Origin: Pseudomonadales bacterium | GTDB taxonomy: Bacteria > Pseudomonadota > Gammaproteobacteria > Pseudomonadales > Azotimanducaceae | Reading direction: 5' to 3' | NCBI GenBank assembly: GCA_029251375.1 | Contig: JAQXDL010000021.1 | Coordinates: 62,001 to 126,000, forward strand | Length of the DNA: 64,000 nt | In this document: positions 47,098 through 56,997 of the stretch, one piece after another | How positions within the stretch are numbered: position 1 is the first letter of the stretch | How the letters are laid out: the number at the start of each line of letters is the position of its first letter | The notes under the pieces: generated by a model | Database searches by the model: none | What the model was told of the DNA's origin: nothing | What the model saw: the letters and a program-made list of their open reading frames with translations, nothing else | Made by a program: the position numbers and the translations under genes

Positions 47098-50000
47098 CTA
47101 TTGCACCTGCACTTCGTAGGTCATATCAAAAGATTCGCCCGCATTTATAGGCTCGGTAATGACGACTCTGTAGTGGGTCACATCGCCGTCATAAGGCGCT
47201 GCCAGCGTATGGTCATAGACGATCGCAATGCCATCGGCGTCGACCGAGAACTCCTGTAATGTCAGGCTAAAGCCGTTGTCGAGTTGAAACGGTGTCAGCG
47301 AACCATATTTGTCGGCGTTTAACTTAACAAACTCGCTAATAAAGCCCTTTAGTTCAAGTCCCGTAGCGGTCGGTCCGCTGGTATGGGTAACCCGTACCGT
47401 ATAGATGATGTCACTATTAGGGTCAGCATCGGTAATAGATCCATTTGTAAAATGTAACAGCGTGATTTGTGGTGTGCCAACAAAGAAGGTTTGATTGGCA
47501 TTGTGACTTATCTCAAGTTCCTCACCTTCGACGACGGTGACCTCTGCCTCCCAAAAGCCTGAAGCGGCCATTGCCGGTAACGTGTACGCATACTCAAAAA
47601 CCTTGATGCCATCGTTCTCATTGAGTGCGTCATCGTAGACCTCATCCATAAAGTCGGATGCGATAACTGTGCCTCCTGGCAGTTTTATGTCGATCGGGGG
47701 GCAAGCACTTGCAGGACTGCCGCAATTAACATTGATGTCAAAGCTGCCGAATGGGTCGCTGACAATTGCACGAAGGTAGATAGTGTCTCCTTGCTGTGCA
47801 GACGTAATTTGATTACCTAGCCCGCCGGTAGAAGCACCGCCATGTGCCGCGTCATAAAGGCTGATTTCATCAATGTTGATGACGGTAAGTGAATTCAAAT
47901 TTATCTGAGAAAAGGGTTCCGTCTCGCCGTTATTGAAGCCAGAAACAATGAGGTCCTCGCCGACAGTTGCCGTTTGATTAGAAATTGTTAGGCGAAGTTG
48001 TGTGCCCTTCAGAAGTGTTATGCCGCCCGGAATGTTGATAACAAAGGGAACACGTGTCCCTGTTGCGAGATTGTTTCCAAGAGAAACAAACTGGCTATCA
48101 TCATCAATGACGCCTGAAGATGCGCCGAAATAACTAAGTTGAACGTTGACACTTCTGTTCACATCTCCGCCGGCGCGATGCAACCAAAGAAATACGGTCA
48201 GATCACCGGCTGCTAGAGTCAGATCAGTGCTTAAGGCCGGGGCGAGGTCGACCGTGATGTTGCTGCTGTTGTTTATCGTGACTTCGGTTGCTGCTATCGG
48301 TTGTGTCCGAGTGAGTATGCTAGAGGTAGAAAGTTCGTCTAGATACAACGCCTTTGTGCCGGCCACAGCCAACTGTGACTCTGACACGATGAGAGTGTCT
48401 GCTGTGGCCGAACCGCTAGGACCTGTTGGATTAATTACGCTGGCACTGTTGTTCAGTAGTGTACCGGGCGCAAGGCCGGCGGCGACGTCAACTGTGAAGA
48501 CGACGTCTACTGATCCAGATGCAGTGACGGGTATGGCTGATATATCGACGGTATTGGCTGGTGCAGCCACATTGGTTGTTCCGCCGCCGTTATTTGTGAT
48601 GATAAGGTTGTTGGTGTTTGAATCTATAACGTCGAAGAGACTAACGGTTGTGCCTGCATTATTGGTCTCATTGATTGAAATAGTATATTCGAGTGTGTCA
48701 CCTGGCTCTACATCACCGCCATTTTGATCAACGACGGTCTTCGTTGACGTGGAAACATCTGGGGTGTCGTTGGTAAAGAATACTGCCACCGCTGAATGCT
48801 CGATTGTGCCTTCTGTTCCTTCATGGGCGGTAATGGAAATATCCCATTGGCCTAGTTCTTCAGACGTGTCTCCTGTGCCTGTGCCTTCCGGTGGAATAGT
48901 GTACTGGTATTCATAGGTTCGTGTGCCGTTATTAATTCCGGGATCATCAACAAGCTGCATGGTTGTTGTTAAGCCACCATCCGCGGGACCTGTCACAGTT
49001 ATCGCCGGGCAATCTGTGTCTACGGTATTTAACGGACAATCTGGGTTGATATCAAAGCTACCAAAAGGGTCGCTGACTAACGCGCGAATGTATGCCGTTT
49101 GACTAGGTGTGCGAGTAGTGACGATGCTACCGATAGGAAAGGCCGCATCGTAGACAGCGATCGAATCAACATTGATAACTGTATTAGAAATGAGACCAAG
49201 ATAGGAGTAGTCACCATCGGCTGGTATGGCTGAGTGCAAATCTATTTTTCGATTAGCAACAGAGCTGTCGTTAGTAATATTTAAGTCAAACTGCGTTCCG
49301 GCAGGTAGGGTTAGCTCACTAGATAGATCAATTGAGAAGGGCGCAGCGACGATAGTTGCTGGGTCATTCTGTAACGTTATGCTAATAGAATCAGTGCCTA
49401 TTATACCGCTGGAGGAGCCTGAATAACTTAACGTCACATTGATAAGTCGTGGGCCGCTATTGGTGTTACCAGCGATCAAAATGTCACCGAAAATGGTTCC
49501 GCTACCCAGCGTCAGTTCTCTTTCTGTTGGTTCTCTAAGCGTTAAATTAATGCTTGAACCTTGGCCATCGAGTGTCGCTTGAGAATCATTTGTGGGCAGC
49601 GTCCGTGTCAAGTTAGGTACGATGGGTCCTGTCTGATTTATATTTTCAAAGTAGAGGTTCTTTGCGCCAGCGTTGCCAAGCTGAGAAACAGAGACAATAA
49701 CACTTGGCGCCTGCACACCGGCACCTGGTCCGCTAGGATTGTAAATCGTTGCGCTGTTGTCGACGAAGTCGCCTGGTTGGGCACCACCGTTGATGGTGAC
49801 TTCGAACTCAATCCTAACCAAGCTATCCGCAGGGACGGTGACGTCGGTTAAACTCAAGACGCCGCCCACAACATCGCCTGTTGAAACAACTGGGTCGACG
49901 CAATTGTCGAATGGCGCGCTGACATCCTGACAAAGTACAAGTGAGCCTGGTACGTAAGTGGTGTTGGCTGGTAGGGTATCGGTGACGGTAATGCCGATTT

Positions 50001-53000
50001 CGGTTGCACCGCCTGTTTCGAAAATATTAATGGTGTAAACCAACACATCACCTGGGTCAGCATCACCACCAAACTTATCGACAACCAGTTTTTCAGATGT
50101 TGAAACATTCGGATCACCAGCGGTGCTGAAATTACCGACAGCAGTATGGCTAATCGTACCTTCTGTACCCTCGTTGGCGGTAACGGAAATATCCCATTGG
50201 CCTAGTTCTTCAGACAGTTCACCGGTGCCTGTGCCTTCTGGTGGAACAGTGTACTGGTATTCATAGGTTCGTGTGCCGTCATCAATCGCAGGATCATCCA
50301 CAAGTCGCATAGTTGTTGTTAAGACAGCGTCCGTGGGGCCGGTCACAGTTATCGCAGGACAATCTGGGTCTACGGTATTTAACGGACAATCCGGGTTGAT
50401 ATCAAAGGCGCCAAAAGGGTCGCTCACAACTGCTCTGATGTATGCGATGTCGCTCGGCGTTCTTGATGTGACGATGCTGCCTGCGGGAAAGGCGTCGTTG
50501 TAGGTATCAACCGAATCAACATTGACCACTGTGTTTGAATTCAATTGGACCTTGGAGGTAAAACTCGAATCCAGAGTATGTATAGTCAGCCCCCTGTTAG
50601 CTTGACTATTATTGGCGACAGTCAGCGTCAGTTTAGTATTGGCGTCAAGCGTTATATTTGATGTTAGATTGATTGCAAATGGTACAATGATGATGTCTGC
50701 TGTATCATTGCTCAAAACGATACTCTGCGAGTCGTTTCCGATTAAGCCAGTTGACGCGCCGCTGTAGCTTAGCGAGACGAGAATAGATCTTGCACGATTG
50801 TTGCGGTTAAATCCGTTGACGACCAGATACACGGGGATTGTGCCGCTGGCGAGAGTGAGTTCACGCGCGGTCTCGGGTGTTAAATCGAATGATGTCGATA
50901 GACCACCAGTAAGGTCTATGGTGACGTCACTGGTTGGAACTTCTCGGCTCAACGAGTCTAGCGTAACGCATGGTATTGAGCACTTTAGGTAGATATCCTT
51001 CGTGCCAGTATTGCTGATCTGCGAAGGCGAGACGGTTAGGGTAGGTGATCCTACAACCGCACCTGGACCATTTGGGTTCGCAATCGTAACAGAGTTATCA
51101 ATAAGCTCACCTGCCGTCGCGCCACCATCAATGGTTGCCTCAAATTGCACTTGCAGCCAGCCGTCTGCAGGTACCGTTAGGTTCGTCAGTACCAGATTTG
51201 AACCGGCAAAGTCACCGGAGAATGTAACCGGCTCGCTGCAGTCGTCCAACGGGTCGTTTGAATCTTGACAAAGGGCGAGTGTCCCAGGAACGTAACTCAA
51301 ATTTGCTGGCAGGTTGTCCGTCACGCTGACACCTGTCGCTGTCGTGCCGCCACTTTCATAGATGTTGATCGAGTAAACAAGGACATCACCTGCATCCGCT
51401 TCGCCTCCAAATTTATCAACAACAGATTTTTCGGAGGTTGACAGATCTGGAATACCCTCGGTACTGAATGACCCAAAAGCAGTGTGCTCAACCGTTCCCT
51501 CCGTACCCTCGTTGGCGGTAATGGAAATATCCCATTGGCCTAGTTCTTCAGACGTGTTGCCCGGGTCTGTGCCTTGTGGTGGAACAAGGTATGCAAATTC
51601 AAAGATTCGTGTGCCGTTATCAATTGTAGGATCATCAACAAGTTGCATAGTTGTTGTTAAGCTAGCGTCCGTGGGGCCGGTCACAGTTATCGCCGGACAA
51701 TCTGGGTCTACGGTATTTAACGGACAATCCGGGTTGATATCAAAGGCTCCAAAAGGATCGCTCACAACTGCTCTGATGTATGCGGTCTCACTTGGCATTC
51801 TTGATGTGACGATGCTGCCGTTGGGATAGGCCGTATCATATACATCGACACTATCGACATTGATCACAGTCGATGCGTTCAGTTTTACCGTGCTCAACTG
51901 AGCTGTAGGGTTCGATGTTATGACAGCATCGCGGCCATTATTGCTAGTGTCGTTGCTTAATACCAAGTCTATCGACGTTCCCGCTAGTAAGATGATTTGT
52001 GATGCAAGGTCGATGTAGAAATCTTTTTGCGCCGGATTCGCATCGACATTCGTTGTTAGGGTTTGGCTACCAATCGATCCGGATGATGAGCCTGAATAGC
52101 TCAGATTGACGTTAAATTGACGTGGCGGTGGGTTCTTGCCGCCATTTTCTGTACTGCTTAACCACAGAGAAATCGGTATGGGGCCGGCTTCGAGTGTTAG
52201 ATTTTTCTTGAGCGTCGGCAAAATGTTTAACGTCGCTTGTCCGCCTTGCTCCGATAATGTTAAGTCGCCGTTAGCCAATGGTATTGCCCGAGATAGATGA
52301 TCAATGACACCCACGGAGTTGGAGAGGTAAAGAATTTTATTGCCGTTTGATGGAATCAATGAGGGTGAAACAGTAAGCGTCTCGGCAGCAGGGTTTGCGC
52401 CAATGCCTGCGGGGTTGTTGATACCCGCAGTATTGTTAAGCAAATCGCCGGGCTGCGCACTAGCGTCCACTGTGACTTCAAATGTGATGTTAACTGAACT
52501 ACCGGCGGGTACAGAAATGTTGTTGATGCTCAAGGGGCCCGTTCCGAGCGTGGAGTTATCTATTGGATTGGGAAGTGTTGGATTGGGAGGAACAGTAATC
52601 GCGCCAAGCGACCCGAGGTTAGGAGCTAGAAAATCGGTGACACTGACATTATTAGCGTCAAAGGTTGAACTATTAGTCAAGGTGACTGTATAGACAATTA
52701 CATCGCCGGGTTCGGTTTCGCCACCGAACTTATCCATCACAGACTTGGTCGATTGAGAAAGGTCTGATATGGAATCTGTGTTAAAGACCACCGCTGCCGT
52801 ATTTGAGATGGTGCCTTCGTGTCCTTCGTCGGCCGTCACTTCAACACTCCAGGTGCCTTGTGTTGGTGGACCTGGCGCGGTTGGAACAGTGAAAGTCCAA
52901 TCGTAGGTTCTCGTGCCGTCATCTAAGTCATCTACTTGCGCTGCCAAGGCAGCCTCGCTTGCATAGTTGGCCGAAGTGTTGGGATTAATTACGATCGAAT

Positions 53001-56000
53001 CAGGATCAGTGATAACGAGTGTTGGTTCGCCAGTTGGTTGAATGTCAGCGTCGCCGAATGGGTCACTGACTACTGCGATTATATTAATTAACTCACCAGG
53101 CGACGGTGTTGTTGTAATGAAACCTGCGCTGTCATAGATCGTGATAGAGTCAACATTAATTACTGATTCTGCATCTAATTCGACAGTGCTGGGGATTGAA
53201 TTTAGGAATGATGTGATCGTGAGCTCACGATTAAGATTCACTGTCGTGTTATTTGTTATGCGCAGGAAAATTTCTGTGTTGGTGTTGAGCAGAATGTCGT
53301 TGGCCAACGTAAACACAGTCGTGATCAACCCAGCGCTACCTTCGCCGCTGCCCAATACGATTGATTGGCTTACGGTGTCGATAATGCCTGTCGAGCCGCC
53401 ACCGCCAGCGCCGCTTTGATAGCCTAATTGAAATTCTACGACGCGAAGTTCAGGGTCGTTTTTCTCATTGTTTCGGTGTAACCATGTGCTGACGTTGATG
53501 GGTCCTGCATTTAAAGCAAGAGGCTTGGCTGTGGCAGGTGTCTGAACAAGCGTTACTGAATCTCCTAGTGCTGCCAGATTGGTGCTCGATTTATCTGCGT
53601 TATCATCTGACTCGGTTTGGTCGCGGGTCAACACATTTGTGCCACCTAAGTCATCTAAGTATAAAAGTTTTGAGCCATTCGAGGGTGCACCATAAACGAA
53701 AATGCTTGGTGCGGCGACATCGATATCGCCGCTGGCTGGGTCGTTGATTTCTGCAGTATTATCGATCCGAGTGCCGATCGGTGTGCCTAAACTGATATCA
53801 ACTTCAAAAATAATTGACGCTGAGCTGGATGCTGGCACTGTGATGTTGGTTATATCGATAACGGTAGTGGATGAATTGTTTGTGGCGCCAGCTGGAAAGC
53901 TAATGATACTAAGGTTGTTTGTTGCAGGCGGAATGTAGTCAATCAACGAAACCCCGGAAGCGGCACCGCCATTGGTCTCGTTAATGGTAATGGTATAGCG
54001 TAGCGTGTCCCCGGGTCGGCTGACCGCATTATCAATGTTGACGACAGTCTTGACTGAATTCGAAAGATCAGCTTCATTTGCGGTTTGAAAGTTTGTTTGC
54101 GCCGAATCAGAGATGGTACCTTCGCCGCCTTCATCGACGCTTAGGTTGATAGTCCACAATCCCAAGGATGGTCCCGATGTGGGAATGAGAAAATCCCACT
54201 CGTAGGTAGTCTCATCATCGGTGACTCCCAGCGTTTCAAGAAATGTTCCGCTGTAACTACTCAGTGCATCTGGATCTGAAATGGTTAGCGAGGGCAGTCC
54301 TACTGGCTGGATGTCATACTCGCCAAACGGATCGCTGACGACCGCCTCGATACAAATGTTGGCACCTTGCATTGCGTTAGCGGTCAATTCTGCTCCATTA
54401 TTAATGCATGTGTTCTCTCTTACTTTCAGAGATTCGATATTAATGACAGTTTGAGAATCTAAGACTAACGATGATGAAACATTGGTCTTTTTGTTGCGAA
54501 CTGAGAAGGTGTCCGCAGCGTTTAGGGATGTGTTCTGAATACTAAGGCTTATGAATTTATTGTTGCTATTGTTTAATGTGAACCCGGCTGTATTCATTAT
54601 GAAGGGAACTAACTCGAACTCACCGGGGCCACTAAAGGAAAAGGCCTTTGATGCTGAGCCAAGCGTTATGCCGAGTTCATCGGTCAGCGTGATGCTGATG
54701 GTTTTTTCCCCAGTGCCTGCTTCATTTTGTATCCATAAACTCAAGGGGATATCACCGCTGAGGACAGTCAAACTGTTTTTTATGTCTGCGAGTACGTAGC
54801 TAGCAGACGTGTTTTGGCTTAAAGCGCCTGAAGAAGCATCTGTGGTAGGTATTGTTCGAGTAAGTGCGCCGTCGGGTGCTGAATTGATATCTAAGTACAG
54901 GGGTTTGTTGCCGACATTGTTGTCAATCGAAACAAACCTGGGTCCGATTGCAGCCGATGTATCGGGTCCATTAGGGTTGGTTAGGATAACGTTATTCTCG
55001 ATTGTTTCACCCGGGGCTGAGTTGTTTACGGTGACTCTAAACGTGACAGTAACAGAGCCTGACGCTGGAATAACCAAGCCGGCTAGTTCTAAGGTGGAGC
55101 CGCTTGAAACTACTGTGTAGGGGCTGCCAACAACAGAGAGGCTGCCGAAGACATAGGTTGTATCGGTGTCAACCAAATCGGTCAGCACGACGCCGCCAGT
55201 GGTTGCATTGCCCGCTGTCTCGCTGATGACAATCTGATATTCCAACGTGTCACCAATCTGTAGGCTGCCTCCGTTGATATCGGTTGCCGTTTTGGTTGTC
55301 GTGGAAAGATCACTTTGCGTGTTGCTCAACACGCTAACCTGCAGAAAGTCCACATTGTTGTTAGCAGCAGATTTTGTCGTCGAGCCGAAGTAGCTAGTTT
55401 CAATTTCTTCAAAAAAGCCACGGTTGTCGAATTGTGCAAGATCGCTGCTGTGTTTCTCGTCGAAGCTGTCACAGTTAGACATAGTACCGTTACTGATAAC
55501 TGCGTCTGAATTTAACGCTGCATCATCACAGGAGAAGGCCCATCCACTCATGTTAACGATGGCGCCTGTCGTCGCAATGTCACCGATCGTTACATTAACG
55601 AGGATATCTTCAAGCGATTCAAAAGCATCGAGCCCAGGTTGGCCTGCCGTAAGTGACGTGACATCATAAGAACATCTGATGCGATTGTTAGTAGCGGCTG
55701 CTGTACCATCACAACTCCACGCCCCAGCACTGAAGCTGGAAAAGTCGATGCCATTGGGCAGGTCAGCGAAGACCTGAATGAAGTCCGTGGCGTTGCCAGT
55801 AGAAATGTTGCCCGTACCATCGCCATTGTTAGTAACGCTGATGCGATATTGGCCGTTAGAGTTTTCGACAAATGAGCCAGTATTGGACAGATTAATTTCG
55901 ATGTCGGCCAGTGGCTTATTTTCAACAACAAACACCTCGGCCTGCAGAATAACCAAGTCCTGTGCCGCGTAATATCGAGTTTGGGCCGAGTACTCGCCGA

Positions 56001-56997
56001 CGGCGCCGCCAAGAATAGAGTCGATGGAGTAGGTGTCGAGGTCTAGACCATAACTTGTGTCCGAATCAAAGACATCAGGGCCCGTTACCGTGCCATTGAA
56101 TTGGTTTGTTAGTGGGTTTAGTGGATTGATTAAGTCATTTTCGATGCCTGAACTTGGGACTCGAATCGTAAACCTCTCAGTACAGGCCCCACAAGCACCG
56201 CCCGAACCTGCGCCTAATGTATCGTCGCCTTCGTAAGTGATGTGCGTGACCTTGCCTTTAGCCCCTGCTCGAAGGACAAAATTTCGAGGCTCGAGCGCGA
56301 ACCCAGTTTGAATATTTTGGAAATCACGAAAACCATCGAACAGGTTGATGACTCGGATGTTACTGACCGCAGGATCTTGATACACCACGACCAATGACCA
56401 AGTGCCAAGACAGGTTTGATTGTTAACTCGGCCATCTGCGACGGTATGGACATTTAAGCCTGCGAAGGTATAAACCCCGGGTCCAGTGACAAGATTTGTA
56501 ACGTCGCGTCGGGCAGCGAAGAAATCGACGTCGCCGGCGACGTTGTTTATTTCGTAGTTTTCGTTTTCTCCGCCAGTTCCTGTCGAAATTGGAACGTTGT
56601 TAAGGCTTAGGCCAGTTTGGGTGTCCATGCTGATAATGGGGCCATCTGCTAGGTCGTCGTTGCCTGAACCGCTTATATACAAAAATGCTTCGAGAACTGT
56701 CGCGTTGCCAGGAATGTTGACAACAACTTGAGTTGACATCGGGTTGACGAACGAGCAACTGTCGACGCCGTTAGGTTCGTCTCTGAAACTAGCGCCGACA
56801 GCAATATAATCAATATTACCCGAGTAGGTGCGGTACAAGGAAATATCCGTTGCCGCTGCGGAGGAATTCGAGGTTACAAGGCAGCTGCAGGCAAGAACCA
56901 AGCTGCAGAGAAACTTATATCCGCTTTTTATATGGGGTCTTAGATTCACATTGAATATCCGAATGTATGAAGGCTTTGCTTCGGCACTGTTTTGCAC
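47098..56997 (-). CDS. Giant exported DUF11-repeat protein (3299 residues)
   Basis: Signal peptide (cleavage near residue 49, SSAAA). An N-terminal domain (about 50-360) with ATVLEAFLYISGSG, TWSLVVVYQDP and NLFDGFRDFQ resembles the head domain of other DUF11-repeat surface proteins. A divergent beta domain follows (about 365-560), then six tandem units of about 425-450 residues, each made of a DUF11 domain (K.V.D..GG...GD.L.Y), a beta domain starting near LYLD, and a beta domain with (V)SDPFG. A last DUF11 domain ends at MTYEVQVQ. There is no RTX repeat, sorting signal, lipobox or barrel, so the export and anchoring route beyond Sec is unclear. GTG 56997 is the listed start; an in-frame GTG 17 codons later (before NLRPHIKSG) is equally possible, and neither has a clear ribosome site. 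It is convergent to the DUF11 operon. Confidence 0.87.
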   Translation of the reverse strand: MQNSAEAKPSYIRIFNVNLRPHIKSGYKFLCSLVLACSCLVTSNSSAAATDISLYRTYSGNIDYIAVGASFRDEPNGVDSCSFVNPMSTQVVVNIPGNATVLEAFLYISGSGNDDLADGPIISMDTQTGLSLNNVPISTGTGGENENYEINNVAGDVDFFAARRDVTNLVTGPGVYTFAGLNVHTVADGRVNNQTCLGTWSLVVVYQDPAVSNIRVINLFDGFRDFQNIQTGFALEPRNFVLRAGAKGKVTHITYEGDDTLGAGSGGACGACTERFTIRVPSSGIENDLINPLNPLTNQFNGTVTGPDVFDSDTSYGLDLDTYSIDSILGGAVGEYSAQTRYYAAQDLVILQAEVFVVENKPLADIEINLSNTGSFVENSNGQYRISVTNNGDGTGNISTGNATDFIQVFADLPNGIDFSSFSAGAWSCDGTAAATNNRIRCSYDVTSLTAGQPGLDAFESLEDILVNVTIGDIATTGAIVNMSGWAFSCDDAALNSDAVISNGTMSNCDSFDEKHSSDLAQFDNRGFFEEIETSYFGSTTKSAANNNVDFLQVSVLSNTQSDLSTTTKTATDINGGSLQIGDTLEYQIVISETAGNATTGGVVLTDLVDTDTTYVFGSLSVVGSPYTVVSSGSTLELAGLVIPASGSVTVTFRVTVNNSAPGETIENNVILTNPNGPDTSAAIGPRFVSIDNNVGNKPLYLDINSAPDGALTRTIPTTDASSGALSQNTSASYVLADIKNSLTVLSGDIPLSLWIQNEAGTGEKTISITLTDELGITLGSASKAFSFSGPGEFELVPFIMNTAGFTLNNSNNKFISLSIQNTSLNAADTFSVRNKKTNVSSSLVLDSQTVINIESLKVRENTCINNGAELTANAMQGANICIEAVVSDPFGEYDIQPVGLPSLTISDPDALSSYSGTFLETLGVTDDETTYEWDFLIPTSGPSLGLWTINLSVDEGGEGTISDSAQTNFQTANEADLSNSVKTVVNIDNAVSRPGDTLRYTITINETNGGAASGVSLIDYIPPATNNLSIISFPAGATNNSSTTVIDITNITVPASSSASIIFEVDISLGTPIGTRIDNTAEINDPASGDIDVAAPSIFVYGAPSNGSKLLYLDDLGGTNVLTRDQTESDDNADKSSTNLAALGDSVTLVQTPATAKPLALNAGPINVSTWLHRNNEKNDPELRVVEFQLGYQSGAGGGGSTGIIDTVSQSIVLGSGEGSAGLITTVFTLANDILLNTNTEIFLRITNNTTVNLNRELTITSFLNSIPSTVELDAESVINVDSITIYDSAGFITTTPSPGELINIIAVVSDPFGDADIQPTGEPTLVITDPDSIVINPNTSANYASEAALAAQVDDLDDGTRTYDWTFTVPTAPGPPTQGTWSVEVTADEGHEGTISNTAAVVFNTDSISDLSQSTKSVMDKFGGETEPGDVIVYTVTLTNSSTFDANNVSVTDFLAPNLGSLGAITVPPNPTLPNPIDNSTLGTGPLSINNISVPAGSSVNITFEVTVDASAQPGDLLNNTAGINNPAGIGANPAAETLTVSPSLIPSNGNKILYLSNSVGVIDHLSRAIPLANGDLTLSEQGGQATLNILPTLKKNLTLEAGPIPISLWLSSTENGGKNPPPRQFNVNLSYSGSSSGSIGSQTLTTNVDANPAQKDFYIDLASQIILLAGTSIDLVLSNDTSNNGRDAVITSNPTAQLSTVKLNASTVINVDSVDVYDTAYPNGSIVTSRMPSETAYIRAVVSDPFGAFDINPDCPLNTVDPDCPAITVTGPTDASLTTTMQLVDDPTIDNGTRIFEFAYLVPPQGTDPGNTSEELGQWDISITANEGTEGTVEHTAFGSFSTEGIPDLSTSEKSVVDKFGGEADAGDVLVYSINIYESGGTTATGVSVTDNLPANLSYVPGTLALCQDSNDPLDDCSEPVTFSGDFAGSNLVLTNLTVPADGWLQVQFEATIDGGATAGELIDNSVTIANPNGPGAVVGSPTLTVSPSQISNTGTKDIYLKCSIPCVTLDSLSREVPTSDVTIDLTGGLSTSFDLTPETARELTLASGTIPVYLVVNGFNRNNRARSILVSLSYSGASTGLIGNDSQSIVLSNDTADIIIVPFAINLTSNITLDANTKLTLTVANNSQANRGLTIHTLDSSFTSKVQLNSNTVVNVDSVDTYNDAFPAGSIVTSRTPSDIAYIRAVVSDPFGAFDINPDCPLNTVDPDCPAITVTGPTDAVLTTTMRLVDDPAIDDGTRTYEYQYTVPPEGTGTGELSEELGQWDISVTANEGTEGTISHTAVGNFSTAGDPNVSTSEKLVVDKFGGDADPGDVLVYTINIFETGGATEIGITVTDTLPANTTYVPGSLVLCQDVSAPFDNCVDPVVSTGDVVGGVLSLTDVTVPADSLVRIEFEVTINGGAQPGDFVDNSATIYNPSGPGAGVQAPSVIVSVSQLGNAGAKNLYFENINQTGPIVPNLTRTLPTNDSQATLDGQGSSINLTLREPTERELTLGSGTIFGDILIAGNTNSGPRLINVTLSYSGSSSGIIGTDSISITLQNDPATIVAAPFSIDLSSELTLPAGTQFDLNITNDSSVANRKIDLHSAIPADGDYSYLGLISNTVINVDSIAVYDAAFPIGSIVTTRTPSQTAYIRALVSDPFGSFDINPDCPLNTVDTDCPAITVTGPADGGLTTTMQLVDDPGINNGTRTYEYQYTIPPEGTGTGDTSEELGQWDISITAHEGTEGTIEHSAVAVFFTNDTPDVSTSTKTVVDQNGGDVEPGDTLEYTISINETNNAGTTVSLFDVIDSNTNNLIITNNGGGTTNVAAPANTVDISAIPVTASGSVDVVFTVDVAAGLAPGTLLNNSASVINPTGPSGSATADTLIVSESQLAVAGTKALYLDELSTSSILTRTQPIAATEVTINNSSNITVDLAPALSTDLTLAAGDLTVFLWLHRAGGDVNRSVNVQLSYFGASSGVIDDDSQFVSLGNNLATGTRVPFVINIPGGITLLKGTQLRLTISNQTATVGEDLIVSGFNNGETEPFSQINLNSLTVINIDEISLYDAAHGGASTGGLGNQITSAQQGDTIYLRAIVSDPFGSFDINVNCGSPASACPPIDIKLPGGTVIASDFMDEVYDDALNENDGIKVFEYAYTLPAMAASGFWEAEVTVVEGEELEISHNANQTFFVGTPQITLLHFTNGSITDADPNSDIIYTVRVTHTSGPTATGLELKGFISEFVKLNADKYGSLTPFQLDNGFSLTLQEFSVDADGIAIVYDHTLAAPYDGDVTHYRVVITEPINAGESFDMTYEVQVQ
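48830..49130 (-). repeat. High-identity DNA block, repeat unit 5
   Basis: Third copy of the ~300-bp block; landmarks at 48841 and 49121. It is slightly more diverged than the other two. Confidence 0.82.
50180..50480 (-). repeat. High-identity DNA block, repeat unit 4
   Basis: Second copy of the ~300-bp block; landmarks at 50191 and 50471. It codes for the (V)SDPFG domain, including INPDCPLNTV and SEELGQWDIS. Confidence 0.85.
51518..51818 (-). repeat. High-identity DNA block, repeat unit 3
   Basis: About 300 bp nearly identical in DNA to 50180-50480 and strongly similar to 48830-49130. In all three blocks the landmark ATCCCATTGG and the landmark ACGATGCT are exactly 280 bases apart. Confidence 0.85.

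Larger units (their letters stand above)
47700..55300 (-). repeat. Six tandem coding repeats of about 1.27-1.35 kb
   Basis: The (V)SDPFG motif recurs near 47750, 49065, 50410, 51750, 53055 and 54325, giving periods of roughly 1.27-1.35 kb. Units 3, 4 and 5 are the most alike; units 1, 2 and 6 are more divergent, the pattern expected if the inner copies expanded most recently. Confidence 0.85.

Noticed and set aside
48146-48727. 193-codon plus-strand reading frame inside the giant minus-strand gene, with similar shorter ones at each repeat
   Set aside because: They recur with the repeat because the sense sequence does; they are antisense shadows rich in Val, Ser and Thr.
47700-55300. Possible CRISPR-like or satellite repeat array
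   Set aside because: The period is over 1.2 kb, the whole stretch is one open reading frame, and the repeats match protein domains.
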